Shown in pieces: positions 36,686 through 45,371 of a stretch of 64,000 bases of DNA. The notes beneath the pieces were generated by a model that was not told where the DNA came from, ran no database searches, and saw nothing but the letters and a program-made list of their open reading frames with translations. This stretch comes from Winogradskyella sp. (GTDB lineage: Bacteria > Bacteroidota > Bacteroidia > Flavobacteriales > Flavobacteriaceae): assembly GCF_003712105.1 (NCBI RefSeq), contig NZ_RHLG01000007.1:38467-102466 (forward strand), read 5' to 3'. How positions within the stretch are numbered: the first letter of the stretch is position 1; the number at the start of each line of letters is the position of its first letter. The translations under genes and the position numbers were made by a program.

Positions 36686-36694
36686 TAAATTCAA

Positions 36695-37252
36695 TTAATC
36701 GTGGTTATGACCTTCGTGACCTGGTCTAGTACTTGACTTCTTTGGTTGTGCTTGTAAAATACTAGAGCTTCCTGTAGTAGAGGCATTTACCTTAGCTGGT
36801 GCATTCGGGTCTTTTTCTACAAAAGCAGTGATTTTTACTTGCTCGTTTCCTTTAGCAGTATTAGTAGTCATAGTAATAGCTTTAGTTACCTTATTACCAT
36901 TGCCTTTACCATTAAACTTTACTGTAAAATTACCTGTTTCACCAGGTGCAACTTGCTTAGTATAGTTAGATGGAACTGTACAACCACATGTACTTTTTAC
37001 ATTACTTACTACTAACATAGAATTACCTGTATTAGTGTAGTTAAACACTGTTTCTACTGGAGTTCCGTTTTCGATAGTACCAAAATCATGAATTTCTTTA
37101 TCAAACTTAATTACTGGTAAATCACCTGCATTAGCATCACGTTCTGCTGCAATTGCAACATTTTCAGAATTCACTTTGCTTGCTGCATCATCTTTACAAG
37201 ATGTAAAGGCTAACATACAAACTGCCCCTAAACCTAAAATAACTTTTTTCAT
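36695..37252 (-). CDS. DUF1573 lipoprotein
   Basis: A 185-residue lipoprotein with a lipobox ending AFTSC at about residue 19. One DUF1573 immunoglobulin-like domain covers about 45-155: IKFDKEIHDFGTIENGTPVETVFNYTNTGNSMLVVSNVKSTCGCTVPSNY is typical, and its TCGCT cysteine pair is conserved. A flexible tail ending HEGHNHD follows and could bind metal weakly. The domain relates to ASPM/SPD-2/Hydin-type beta-sandwiches. Function is not known. Its place between nusB and yajC is a common flavobacterial arrangement. Confidence 0.9.
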   Translation of the reverse strand: MKKVILGLGAVCMLAFTSCKDDAASKVNSENVAIAAERDANAGDLPVIKFDKEIHDFGTIENGTPVETVFNYTNTGNSMLVVSNVKSTCGCTVPSNYTKQVAPGETGNFTVKFNGKGNGNKVTKAITMTTNTAKGNEQVKITAFVEKDPNAPAKVNASTTGSSSILQAQPKKSSTRPGHEGHNHD

Positions 37253-37297
37253 CGCTATATTTTTAAAATTAATTATGAATATTTTTTATTACGCTGC

Positions 37298-37305
37298 CAA
37301 ATGTA
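37298..37305 (-). promoter_or_regulatory. Promoter -7 element of the DUF1573 / yajC genes
   Basis: TACATTTG on the minus strand matches TAnnTTTG and is followed by GC. Predicted leader about 42 bases. Confidence 0.55.
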
Positions 37306-37376
37306 GTAATTATTTCAACGAATTAAAATTTTTAATACCGTCTTAACAATCAAAAAACTATTGAATTTATTGAGTT

Positions 37377-38321
37377 TTACATTAAACCACGCCCTATTTT
37401 ATTATGAATATTATTGGCGTTGTACTCCTTTACTATTTTATCTAAAATACCATTTATAAATACGCTGCTCTTAGGTGTAGAATATTGTTTGGCAATTTCT
37501 AAGTACTCATTAATGGTAACCTTTACTGGTATAGATGGGAATTTTTGAAATTCGCAAATTGCCATTTTAAGTAGTACTTTATCCAGACTTGCTAATCTAT
37601 CACTATCCCAATTGGTGGTTTTTGCATCTATTTCCTTCGAAAATTTAGATGTATTAAGCAATGTTTTTAAAAGTAAATCCTTAGCAAAAATTTTATCCTC
37701 TTCGTCTTTATAAAGTGTTGGCATCAAAAAATGCTCAGTTTTAGAAGGTTTTAATTTATTCAGCTTCTTAACAATGGCTGTGTTAATCACCGGTAAGTCA
37801 TCGACCCAGGTTATTTGTTTGTCTTCAAAATAATCAAACAATTTATCATTAGGTGCAATAAACGCGGTATATACATCAATTATAAAATCCTTCTCTTCCT
37901 TAAAATTAGATACACCATTCGCCATATAGTCTTTGTACAAATCGCTTTCAATTATGGTTTTGTAAATGATATCGACATACTCAAAGTCCAAATCCCAGCA
38001 ATTTAGTTTTCTATCAGCTATGGTCTCTTTTAAAGTTGCATTATTGCTGATTAATTCTAAAACAGTATTATCCGCAAACTTTCGGTTTGGATTAATATCT
38101 TCCTCTGTAGCAAGAAGTTTTTTTTGAGAACGTTCTAATTTTGAATTTGCCTTCTTTTGAAGCTCAATAAATAATGCTAAAATTGTGAGGTACAAATCGG
38201 ACATCTTACCGATGCTGTTGAAAAGAAATTTTTCATCTTTCTTAAAATTATCACTTTCTGAGCCAGTGAAAGCGAATAATGTTTGCATTACCTTAATACG
38301 AATGTGTCTTCGATTGAGCAT
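37377..38321 (-). CDS. nusB: Transcription antitermination factor NusB, long form
   Basis: A 314-residue protein. NusB binds boxA RNA with S10 (NusE) in rRNA antitermination complexes. The N-terminus MLNRRHIRIKVMQTLFAF is the RNA-binding arginine-rich start of NusB. The conserved NusB core is completed by the C-terminal KVLLKMAICEFQKFPSIPVKVTINEYLEIAKQYSTPKSSVFINGILDKIV. Classical NusB is about 140 residues; Bacteroidota versions carry a large insertion of helical sequence (about 25-200), as here. The leader contains a hairpin with U-run directly after the predicted transcription start. Confidence 0.93.
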   Translation of the reverse strand: MLNRRHIRIKVMQTLFAFTGSESDNFKKDEKFLFNSIGKMSDLYLTILALFIELQKKANSKLERSQKKLLATEEDINPNRKFADNTVLELISNNATLKETIADRKLNCWDLDFEYVDIIYKTIIESDLYKDYMANGVSNFKEEKDFIIDVYTAFIAPNDKLFDYFEDKQITWVDDLPVINTAIVKKLNKLKPSKTEHFLMPTLYKDEEDKIFAKDLLLKTLLNTSKFSKEIDAKTTNWDSDRLASLDKVLLKMAICEFQKFPSIPVKVTINEYLEIAKQYSTPKSSVFINGILDKIVKEYNANNIHNKIGRGLM

Positions 38322-38348
38322 AAATAAAGAACTGTTTTTTTAAATCAT

Positions 38349-38378
38349 TAAAAAAGGTGAAACTTTAAAAATTTCACC
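38349..38378 (-). terminator. Hairpin with U-run between leucine-dehydrogenase-type gene and nusB
   Basis: On the minus strand GGTGAAA and TTTCACC pair perfectly around a nine-base loop and are followed by TTTTTT. It is the expected terminator of the upstream dehydrogenase gene, but the nusB -7 element lies upstream of it, so nusB mRNA may begin with this hairpin. Confidence 0.75.
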
Positions 38379-38381
38379 CTG

Positions 38382-38389
38382 CAAAAATA
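38382..38389 (-). promoter_or_regulatory. Candidate promoter -7 element of nusB
   Basis: TATTTTTG on the minus strand, followed by C, matches TAnnTTTG. Initiation would fall near 38376, on the first bases of the hairpin at 38356-38378. No other match lies between the hairpin and the nusB ATG. Confidence 0.5.
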
Positions 38390-38412
38390 GTATTTCTTAC
38401 TATTCAAAAAAA

Positions 38413-39516
38413 TTATTTTGAATTTTCTGCTTTTCGAGATTCTATTCGGCTTTTAGCAATGTTTAATGCAGCTGAATGTGCTGTGAGATTATTTAATTCT
38501 GCGTTCTCTAAAATCTCCAAAGTTGTATTGTAAATATTTTCGGTTTTACGCATTATTTCTGCTCTGTCATAATTTTCAAGCTCCGCATAAACATTAATAA
38601 TACCTCCAGCATTAATTAAAAAATCTGGAGCATATACAATACCTTTTTCTCTAAGTTGTTTTCCATGCCTTAATTCACTAGCTAATTGATTATTGGCCGC
38701 ACCTGCAACGATATCTGTTTTTAGCTTATTGATGGTTTCATCGTTAATAGTTGCCCCTAAAGCACAAGGCGCATATATATGCATTTGTTCAGAATAGATA
38801 TCATTACCATTGTAAATAGACACACCATACTTAGAACTCACTTCTTCTAAGCGCTCTTGACTAATATCCGATATTACAACATTAGCGCCTTCATTTACTA
38901 AATGCTCCACAAGAGATTCACCAACATTACCAATACCCTGGACATACACCACTTTATCTTCAAGTATATCTGATCCATATTTATACTTTGCTGCTGCTTT
39001 CATTCCCATAAAAACACCATAAGCAGTAATTGGAGAAGGATTTCCTGCGCCACCTTTACTTTCAGAAATTCCAGTAACATAAGGTGTTACTTCTCGTACC
39101 GTATCCATGTCTTCGGTTGCCATACCAACATCCTCGGCAGTAATGTATCTCCCACCTAATGAGTGAACAAATTCACCAAATCGACGCATCAATTCTGGTG
39201 TTTTTTGAGTCTTAGAATCACCAATAATAACTGCTTTTCCACCGCCAAGATTAAGACCAGTAATTGCAGACTTAAACGTCATACCACGAGATAAACGTAA
39301 TACATCATTTAGTGCATGCCATTCGCTTTTATATTGCCACATTCTGGTACCACCTAAAGCTGGGCCAAGTACTGTGTTATGAATGCCAATTATTGCTTTT
39401 AAACCAGTATCTTTGTCATTGCAAAACACGATTTGTTCGTGATTATCAAAAGATAGTTGTCCAAAAACTGGATCGGCATTTTTAAAATCTTTTACGTTAA
39501 TAACGTCTGTTGTCAT
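38413..39516 (-). CDS. Leu/Phe/Val-type amino-acid dehydrogenase
   Basis: A 367-residue cytoplasmic NAD-dependent oxidative deaminase of the Glu/Leu/Phe/Val dehydrogenase superfamily. The N-terminal half holds GPALGGTRMW and LNLGGGKAVIIGD, with the catalytic lysine in a GGGKA-type motif, and ITAEDVGM. The Rossmann half holds YVQGIGNVGESLVEHL and AGAANNQLA plus NAGGIINVYAEL. The pattern fits leucine or branched-chain dehydrogenases more than glutamate dehydrogenase, but substrate specificity is uncertain. It has its own promoter, diverging from the ABC exporter, and a hairpin follows. Confidence 0.9.
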   Translation of the reverse strand: MTTDVINVKDFKNADPVFGQLSFDNHEQIVFCNDKDTGLKAIIGIHNTVLGPALGGTRMWQYKSEWHALNDVLRLSRGMTFKSAITGLNLGGGKAVIIGDSKTQKTPELMRRFGEFVHSLGGRYITAEDVGMATEDMDTVREVTPYVTGISESKGGAGNPSPITAYGVFMGMKAAAKYKYGSDILEDKVVYVQGIGNVGESLVEHLVNEGANVVISDISQERLEEVSSKYGVSIYNGNDIYSEQMHIYAPCALGATINDETINKLKTDIVAGAANNQLASELRHGKQLREKGIVYAPDFLINAGGIINVYAELENYDRAEIMRKTENIYNTTLEILENAELNNLTAHSAALNIAKSRIESRKAENSK

Positions 39517-39564
39517 AAGTAGAAAAATTAAGTGCTGTGTTGAGGATTACGAAAAAACAGCGTG

Positions 39565-39572
39565 CAAAAATA
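39565..39572 (-). promoter_or_regulatory. Promoter -7 element of the leucine-dehydrogenase-type gene
   Basis: TATTTTTG on the minus strand, followed by C, matches TAnnTTTG. Predicted leader about 44 bases. It lies in the 133-bp gap shared with the divergent ABC exporter. Confidence 0.6.
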
Positions 39573-39625
39573 ACCCATAATTGAAGGATTAGCAAAATAT
39601 TAACTGAAAAATAAGATTATAGCAA

Positions 39626-39633
39626 TAGGTTTG
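39626..39633 (+). promoter_or_regulatory. Promoter -7 element of the ABC exporter gene
   Basis: TAGGTTTG matches TAnnTTTG and ends 16 bases before the ATG at 39650. It points away from the dehydrogenase promoter about 55 bases to the left. Confidence 0.55.
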
Positions 39634-39649
39634 TATTCCTTTAAAGTTT

Positions 39650-41404
39650 ATGAAAGCATTAAAACATCTCAATAAATACTTCTACAAATACCGATATAGA
39701 CTTATACTCGGTGTTTTTATTACAATAATATCAAAGATTTTCGCTCTATTTACACCGAGGCTTATTGGTAAATCCATTAACATTATTGAGTCTTATTTAG
39801 AAGGAAATCTTACCGCAGAAGTTGCAAAAGCAGACTTATTCACCTCAGTATTATACATATTGGGTGCAGCTTTAATTGCTGGAATTTTTACATTTTTAAT
39901 GCGACAAACAATCATTAATGTGTCTCGTTATATCGAATTTGATTTAAAGAACGAAATCTATAAACAATACCAAGTTTTATCATTGAGTTTTTATAAGTCT
40001 AATCGTACAGGAGATTTGATGAACAGAATAAGTGAAGATGTTGGTAAAGTTCGTATGTATGCTGGTCCAGCCATTATGTATACGATTAATACGATAACTT
40101 TATTCATAATAGCATTAACTTATATGTTTAGTACAGCTCCTAAACTTACACTTTACACTATACTGCCATTACCTGTATTGTCTTTTGTGATTTATAAGCT
40201 TAGCCGTTTAATAAATCATAGAAGTAAAATTGTACAAGAGTCGCTATCATTATTATCATCGTTCACTCAAGAGCAATTTAGTGGAATATCAGTTATTAAG
40301 TCCTACACTATTGAGCCGGCTACAAATAAAGATTTTGAGGTGTTATCTGTAGAGAACAGAAAAAAGCAAATAGATCTCGCTAAAGTTCAAGCGTTTTTCT
40401 TTCCATTAATGATATTATTAATTGGTGTAAGCAATTTGCTAGTAATATTTATTGGTGGTAAGCAATATATAGACGGTGAGATAGAAAATATTGGTACCAT
40501 AGCTGAGTTTATTATTTATGTTAATATGCTTACATGGCCAGTAGCAACTGTTGGTTGGGTAACATCGATTATTCAGCAGGCCGAAGCGTCTCAAAAACGT
40601 ATTAATGAGTTTTTAAAGCAAGAACCTGAAATAAAAAATATAGTCGAAGATGTATCTGACATAAATGGCGGAATTAGTTTTAAGAATGTAACTTTTACCT
40701 ATCCTGATACAAACATTACAGCTTTAAAGAATGTAAGCTTTACTATTGAACCTGGCGAAAAACTTGCCATATTAGGGATGACAGGTTCAGGAAAATCAAC
40801 CATATTAGACTTAATAGGAAGATTATACGATACCCAAGAAGGTAATGTATTAATTGATGGCAAAACCATTACCGATGTAAACCTCTTTAGCTTGCGTGAA
40901 AGCATAGGATATGTACCTCAAGATGCATTTCTGTTTTCTGACACTATTAAAAACAATATAAAATTTGGTAAAGAAGATGCCAGTGATGAAGACGTTATAG
41001 AGGCTGCTAAAAATGCTAAAGTGCATAAAAACATCATTGGTTTTAAAAATGGTTATGACACAATTCTTGGTGAACGTGGTGTTACACTATCAGGAGGTCA
41101 AAAACAACGTGTATCTATTGCTAGAGCCATTATAAAGTCTCCTGAAATTCTGCTATTTGATGATTGTTTATCTGCGGTAGATACAGAGACAGAAGAAAAA
41201 ATACTTAAAAACTTAAACAAAGTATCTAAAGATAAAACCACAATTATTGTAAGTCATCGTATTTCTTCCGCAAAAAATGCTGATAAAATAATTGTATTAG
41301 ATGAAGGGAGAATTATCCAATCTGGCACACATAAAACCCTCAAAGAAATAGATGGATATTACAGGGATTTATACATCAAGCAACGCTCTGAAAAAGAAAT
41401 TTAG
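39650..41404 (+). CDS. ABC exporter, fused permease and ATPase
   Basis: A 584-residue half-transporter of the MsbA/BmrA type. Six membrane helices fill about 15-320 with the exporter motif YKSNRTGDLMNRISEDVGKVR. The ATPase domain follows: Walker A GMTGSGKST near 377, Q-loop YVPQDAFLFSD, signature LSGGQKQR near 480, Walker B LLFDDCLSAVD, H-loop VSHR. It works as a homodimer, exporting lipids, peptides or drugs; the cargo cannot be inferred. The walker B region has Asp-Cys rather than the usual Glu after the aspartates (DDCLSAVD), so the catalytic base is atypical. A PUR-domain gene follows after 65 bases. Confidence 0.92.
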   Translation: MKALKHLNKYFYKYRYRLILGVFITIISKIFALFTPRLIGKSINIIESYLEGNLTAEVAKADLFTSVLYILGAALIAGIFTFLMRQTIINVSRYIEFDLKNEIYKQYQVLSLSFYKSNRTGDLMNRISEDVGKVRMYAGPAIMYTINTITLFIIALTYMFSTAPKLTLYTILPLPVLSFVIYKLSRLINHRSKIVQESLSLLSSFTQEQFSGISVIKSYTIEPATNKDFEVLSVENRKKQIDLAKVQAFFFPLMILLIGVSNLLVIFIGGKQYIDGEIENIGTIAEFIIYVNMLTWPVATVGWVTSIIQQAEASQKRINEFLKQEPEIKNIVEDVSDINGGISFKNVTFTYPDTNITALKNVSFTIEPGEKLAILGMTGSGKSTILDLIGRLYDTQEGNVLIDGKTITDVNLFSLRESIGYVPQDAFLFSDTIKNNIKFGKEDASDEDVIEAAKNAKVHKNIIGFKNGYDTILGERGVTLSGGQKQRVSIARAIIKSPEILLFDDCLSAVDTETEEKILKNLNKVSKDKTTIIVSHRISSAKNADKIIVLDEGRIIQSGTHKTLKEIDGYYRDLYIKQRSEKEI

Positions 41405-41469
41405 TTATTTGTTGGTTACTATTTAAATTTTTTACATTTTTGGTCTGCAATTAAAACTTACATTAAATT

Positions 41470-41859
41470 ATGGGTAATTACGATACAATGGATAAGGAGG
41501 AAATATTCTCGAAAGTTCTTAGAGCTGGACGCAGAACATATTTCTTTGATGTGCGCGCAACTAAAGCTGGTGATTATTACTTAACCATTACTGAAAGCAA
41601 AAAGTTTACAAATGATGATGGCTCTTTCCATTACAAAAAGCATAAAATTTATCTTTATAAAGAAGACTTTTCTGAGTTTAAAGAGATTTTAGCTGAAATG
41701 ACAGATTACATTATCGATGAAAAAGGAGAAGAAGTTATTAGCGAACGTCATCAAAAAGATTTTAAGAGAGAAGACAATGATTTTGAAGCTCAAGAAGCAA
41801 AAACTCCAGAAGACACTAGTACAGATAGCTTTACGGACATTAATTTCGAAGATATATAA
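41470..41859 (+). CDS. PUR-domain (DUF3276) nucleic-acid-binding protein
   Basis: A 129-residue cytoplasmic protein. Residues about 9-85 match the DUF3276 PUR domain (EIFSKVLRAGRRTYFFDVRATKAGDYYLTITESKK), a beta-beta-beta-beta-alpha repeat. It binds single-stranded DNA or RNA in Borrelia BpuR and animal Pur-alpha. The last 35 residues are acidic and disordered. A dimer of this one-repeat protein would make the full nucleic-acid platform. In Bacteroidota the family is widespread but its targets are unknown to me. A clear terminator follows. Confidence 0.9.
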   Translation: MGNYDTMDKEEIFSKVLRAGRRTYFFDVRATKAGDYYLTITESKKFTNDDGSFHYKKHKIYLYKEDFSEFKEILAEMTDYIIDEKGEEVISERHQKDFKREDNDFEAQEAKTPEDTSTDSFTDINFEDI

Positions 41860-41885
41860 TTTCAGTTGTTAAAGTATTTTAAAAG

Positions 41886-41915
41886 CCGTTACCTTAAGTA
41901 ACGGTTTTTTTATTT
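41886..41915 (+). terminator. Terminator after the PUR-domain gene
   Basis: CCGTTAC (41886-41892) and GTAACGG (41898-41904) form a perfect seven-base stem with a five-base loop, followed by seven T residues. Confidence 0.9.
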
Positions 41916-41950
41916 TTATATCCTAGATAACCACTAACCCACCAAATAGC

Positions 41951-44455
41951 ATGCAACGCATTTTATCTTTAGCACTCTTATTTATTACGATTTCTTTTTA
42001 TGGTCAATCTAATGTTGACCTTTCGTATTACTTACCCAATGATGTTCAATACGACAATAACATACCTATGCCAAAAAGTATTATAGGTCATGAAGTTGGC
42101 GAATGGCACATAACTCATGATAAATTAGTGCAATACATGTATGCACTTGCACAAGCTTCAGATAGAATAACTATTGAAAATAGAGGTAAAACCTTCGAAG
42201 ATCGACCATTGCTTCTATTAAAAATTACATCACCAGCAAATCATAGTAGGCTAAGCACTATTAAGCAAGAGCATGTTAAGGCTACACAAATAGATAATAC
42301 TGATACAAATAGACCAATTGTGGTGTATCAAGGATTCTCCATTCATGGTAATGAATCCAGTGGTTCTAATGCTGCTTTAGCTGCAGCATATTATTTGGCT
42401 GCGGCACAAGGTCCGAAAATAGACGCCCTTTTAAACAATACTGTTATACTTTTTGACCCATCTTTAAATCCTGATGGTCTACAAAGGTTTGCATATTGGG
42501 CCAATACAAATCGTAGTCAAAATTTAAATCCCGACCCAAATGACAGGGAATATAGTGAGGTATGGCCAGGTGGACGTACCAATCACTATTGGTTTGATAT
42601 GAATAGAGATTGGCTACCAGTACAATTACCAGAATCTAGAGTAAGAATTAAAACGTTTCATGAGTGGATGCCAAATATATTAACGGACCACCACGAAATG
42701 GGTACTAATTCTAGTTTTTTCTTCCAGCCAGGAATTCCTTCAAGAACACATCCACTAACCCCAAAATTAAATCAAGATCTTACGAAGCAGATTGCGACTT
42801 ATCATGCAAAGGCACTAGATAAAATTGGCTCATTATATTATTCAGAAGAAAGTTTTGATGACTTCTACTACGGAAAAGGCTCTACATTTCCTGATATTAA
42901 TGGTGGTATTGGTATTTTATTTGAACAAGCTAGTTCTCGCGGACATATTCAAGAAAGTGTTAATGGTCTATTGACGTTTCCATTTACGATAAGAAATCAA
43001 TTTACGGCAGCACTATCTACATTAGAAGCAGCAAACGGAATGCGAGAAGATATTTTAAACTATCAACACAACTTCTTTAAAAATGCAAGAAATGAAGCGA
43101 AAAAGGAAGGCAAAAAAGCCATAGTTTTTGGAGATGAAAAGGACGCAGCTCGCACCTATCATATGGCTGAGATTCTTAAACGTCACAATATAAAGTTTCA
43201 TGATGTTAAAGCCGATTTCTCTGTAGATGGAAAGCAATACAAAAAAGGCTATAGTTATATCGTTCCAAAAAACCAAAACAATACAAGGCTAATTAATGCC
43301 ATGTTCGAAAAACGAACTCAGTTTAAGGATAGCCTATTTTATGATATATCTGCGTGGTCTTTTCCATTAGCTTTTAATTTAGATTATGCTGAAACTACAA
43401 CTGCAGAAGCTGGAGCCGAAATCAATGATTTGAAATTCAAAAAAGGTGGTGTAAGAGAAAAGAGTAATTATGCCTATTTGACCGAATGGCATGAGTATTA
43501 TTCACCAAAGTTTTTGTATCAAGTGCTAAAACATGGTATTCGTGTTAAAACAAGTCAAAAGCAGTTTAAGGCTAACGGAAAATCTTATGATTATGGCACG
43601 TTAATGATACCTGCTCAAAATCAAAGCTTATCTAACGAAAAGCTTTTTAAACTATTAGATAAATTGGCTCAAGAAAGTCATATTTCTATTGATGCTGTTT
43701 CTACAGGACTTAATGATGGTATCGATCTAGGAAGCAATAATTTTAGACCATTACAATTACCAAAAATAGCCTTATTAGTTGGTGATGGTATGACCTCTTA
43801 TGATGCTGGCGAAATTTGGCATTTGCTTGACACACGTTATAATATTCCTGTTACAAAACTAGACACTAAAAACTTTTCGAGAGCAAATTTGAGTCGCTAT
43901 AATGCCATTATTATGGTTAATGGTTCTGGCTTAAATGAAGGAAATACGAAAAAGTTACAATCTTGGATAAGAGACGGCGGAACCCTTATAGGTTACAGAC
44001 GTGCTTTGAATTATCTAAACGGAAAAAAATTCATGAAAATTGAATTTAAAAAACCAAAGCTAGTTGCCAAAAATATTACAAGAGAACAACGTAGTAATTT
44101 TAGAGGTGCACAAGTTATTGGTGGTGCTATATTTGAAACTAACTTAGACCGTTCTCACCCGATAAATTTTGGTTATAAAAACAGCACTTTGCCAATGTTT
44201 AGAAATACTACATTGTTTGTAAAACCAGATAAAAACAGTTATAACAACCCAATTCAATACACAAAAGATCCGCTTCTAAGTGGTTATATCTCAAAACAAA
44301 ATCTAGATAGTTTATCTGGTACTGTCCCGTTAAAAATAGGAGGCTTAGGGCGCGGTAAGGTCGTTGCTTTTACGGACAATACTAACTTTAGAGCATTTTG
44401 GTATGGCACCAATAAGTTATTGATGAATGCTATTTTTTTTAGAGAAGAACTTTAA
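41951..44455 (+). CDS. Secreted M14 zinc carboxypeptidase-like protein
   Basis: An 834-residue exported protein with a signal peptide over about 1-17. The M14 domain (about 50-370) has zinc ligands in SIHGNESSG (His and Glu near 130-134) and in LTDHHEMGTN (near 246). The catalytic glutamate is in ILFEQASSRG (near 324). The remaining 450 residues contain beta-rich segments and a late glutamine-amidotransferase-like region (PKIALLVGDGMTSYDAGEIWHLLD, then VVAFTDNTNFRAFWYGTN), as in other large Bacteroidota M14 proteins. It probably trims peptides in the periplasm or outside. No operon partner is evident. Confidence 0.9.
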   Translation: MQRILSLALLFITISFYGQSNVDLSYYLPNDVQYDNNIPMPKSIIGHEVGEWHITHDKLVQYMYALAQASDRITIENRGKTFEDRPLLLLKITSPANHSRLSTIKQEHVKATQIDNTDTNRPIVVYQGFSIHGNESSGSNAALAAAYYLAAAQGPKIDALLNNTVILFDPSLNPDGLQRFAYWANTNRSQNLNPDPNDREYSEVWPGGRTNHYWFDMNRDWLPVQLPESRVRIKTFHEWMPNILTDHHEMGTNSSFFFQPGIPSRTHPLTPKLNQDLTKQIATYHAKALDKIGSLYYSEESFDDFYYGKGSTFPDINGGIGILFEQASSRGHIQESVNGLLTFPFTIRNQFTAALSTLEAANGMREDILNYQHNFFKNARNEAKKEGKKAIVFGDEKDAARTYHMAEILKRHNIKFHDVKADFSVDGKQYKKGYSYIVPKNQNNTRLINAMFEKRTQFKDSLFYDISAWSFPLAFNLDYAETTTAEAGAEINDLKFKKGGVREKSNYAYLTEWHEYYSPKFLYQVLKHGIRVKTSQKQFKANGKSYDYGTLMIPAQNQSLSNEKLFKLLDKLAQESHISIDAVSTGLNDGIDLGSNNFRPLQLPKIALLVGDGMTSYDAGEIWHLLDTRYNIPVTKLDTKNFSRANLSRYNAIIMVNGSGLNEGNTKKLQSWIRDGGTLIGYRRALNYLNGKKFMKIEFKKPKLVAKNITREQRSNFRGAQVIGGAIFETNLDRSHPINFGYKNSTLPMFRNTTLFVKPDKNSYNNPIQYTKDPLLSGYISKQNLDSLSGTVPLKIGGLGRGKVVAFTDNTNFRAFWYGTNKLLMNAIFFREEL

Positions 44456-44460
44456 GCATT

Positions 44461-44796
44461 CTAAGATACTTGTGCCCCATTTTTAACCTTAGTCTCTGGA
44501 TGTAACAAATAAACATCGTTTGCTTTTACTGCACCCATTACTAAGCATTCACTCATGAAGTTGGCTATTTGTTTTTTAGGAAAGTTTACAGTTGCTACAA
44601 CCTGTTTACCTAACAAATCTTCTTTAGTGTAAAGCGTAGTAATTTGAGCTGAAGATTTCTTGATACCTAAATCCCCAAAATCAATAGTAAGCTGATATGC
44701 CGGGTTTCTGGCTTTAGGAAAATCATTGACTTCGATTATAGTTCCAACGCGTAAATCTACCTTTGTAAAGTCTTCAAATGTTATTATCTTTTCCAT
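44461..44796 (-). CDS. csaA: tRNA-binding protein, CsaA-like
   Basis: A 111-residue single-domain protein with the OB-fold tRNA-binding signature: FTKVDLRVGTIIEVNDFPKARNPAYQLTIDFGDLGIKKSSAQIT, then LLGKQVVATVNFPKKQIANFMSECLVMGA. CsaA proteins bind tRNA as dimers and have been described as export-related chaperones. Length equals the family norm. It is convergent with the M14 gene (five bases apart). Its start codon lies only 14 bases from that of the divergent thioredoxin-fold gene, so promoters must overlap neighbouring coding sequence. Confidence 0.9.
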   Translation of the reverse strand: MEKIITFEDFTKVDLRVGTIIEVNDFPKARNPAYQLTIDFGDLGIKKSSAQITTLYTKEDLLGKQVVATVNFPKKQIANFMSECLVMGAVKANDVYLLHPETKVKNGAQVS

Positions 44797-44810
44797 ATAA
44801 TTAAATTAAA

Positions 44811-45371
44811 ATGGCACTAACTCCATCTAATATGTTGCCGCTTGGCACAAAAGCTCCTGATTTTACATTAATTGACACTAAAGATAATATAAGCAAATCA
44901 TTATCTCAACTTAAAGGTGAAAATGGCACCCTAATTATGTTTATATGCAACCACTGCCCTTTTGTTATTCATGTTAATGAGCAACTGGTTAGTTTAGCCA
45001 ATGACTACAAGTCTAATGGGATAAGATGTATTGCCATTTCTAGTAATGACGTTGCAAATTATCCGCAAGATGGTCCTGAGTTAATGAAAAAGCACGCAAA
45101 AGATAACCACTATCCTTTTCCTTATCTCTATGATGAAACTCAAGACGTAGCTAAAGCTTACGATGCAGCTTGCACTCCCGACTTCTTTTTGTTTGATGGT
45201 AATGACGAATTAGTTTACGCAGGACAACTAGACGATTCTCGCCCTGGTAATGGCATCCCAGTTACAGGTAAAGACTTACGAACTACAATTGATGCCCTAT
45301 TAAATGGAAATGCAATTAATCCTGATCAAAAGCCAAGTATGGGTTGTAATATTAAGTGGAAAACTACTTAA
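44811..45371 (+). CDS. Thioredoxin-fold AhpC/TSA-like protein
   Basis: A 186-residue protein without signal peptide, so cytoplasmic. It matches the thioredoxin-fold PRX-like group: GTKAPDFTLIDTKDN, then GTLIMFICNHCPFVIHVNEQL with a CxxC pair at Cys46 and Cys49, and ACTPDFFLFDGNDELVYAGQLDDSRPGN near 124-150. A further cysteine sits in PSMGCNIKW at the C-terminus. Likely a thiol-disulfide reductase or peroxiredoxin relative; the exact reaction is unknown. Its stop codon shares the TTAA at 45368-45371 with the convergent TonB gene. Confidence 0.9.
   Translation: MALTPSNMLPLGTKAPDFTLIDTKDNISKSLSQLKGENGTLIMFICNHCPFVIHVNEQLVSLANDYKSNGIRCIAISSNDVANYPQDGPELMKKHAKDNHYPFPYLYDETQDVAKAYDAACTPDFFLFDGNDELVYAGQLDDSRPGNGIPVTGKDLRTTIDALLNGNAINPDQKPSMGCNIKWKTT

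Noticed and set aside
36685..36694. TTG start for yajC three codons upstream
   Set aside because: The ATG at 36685 gives the usual YajC N-terminus and leaves nine bases after the DUF1573 stop.
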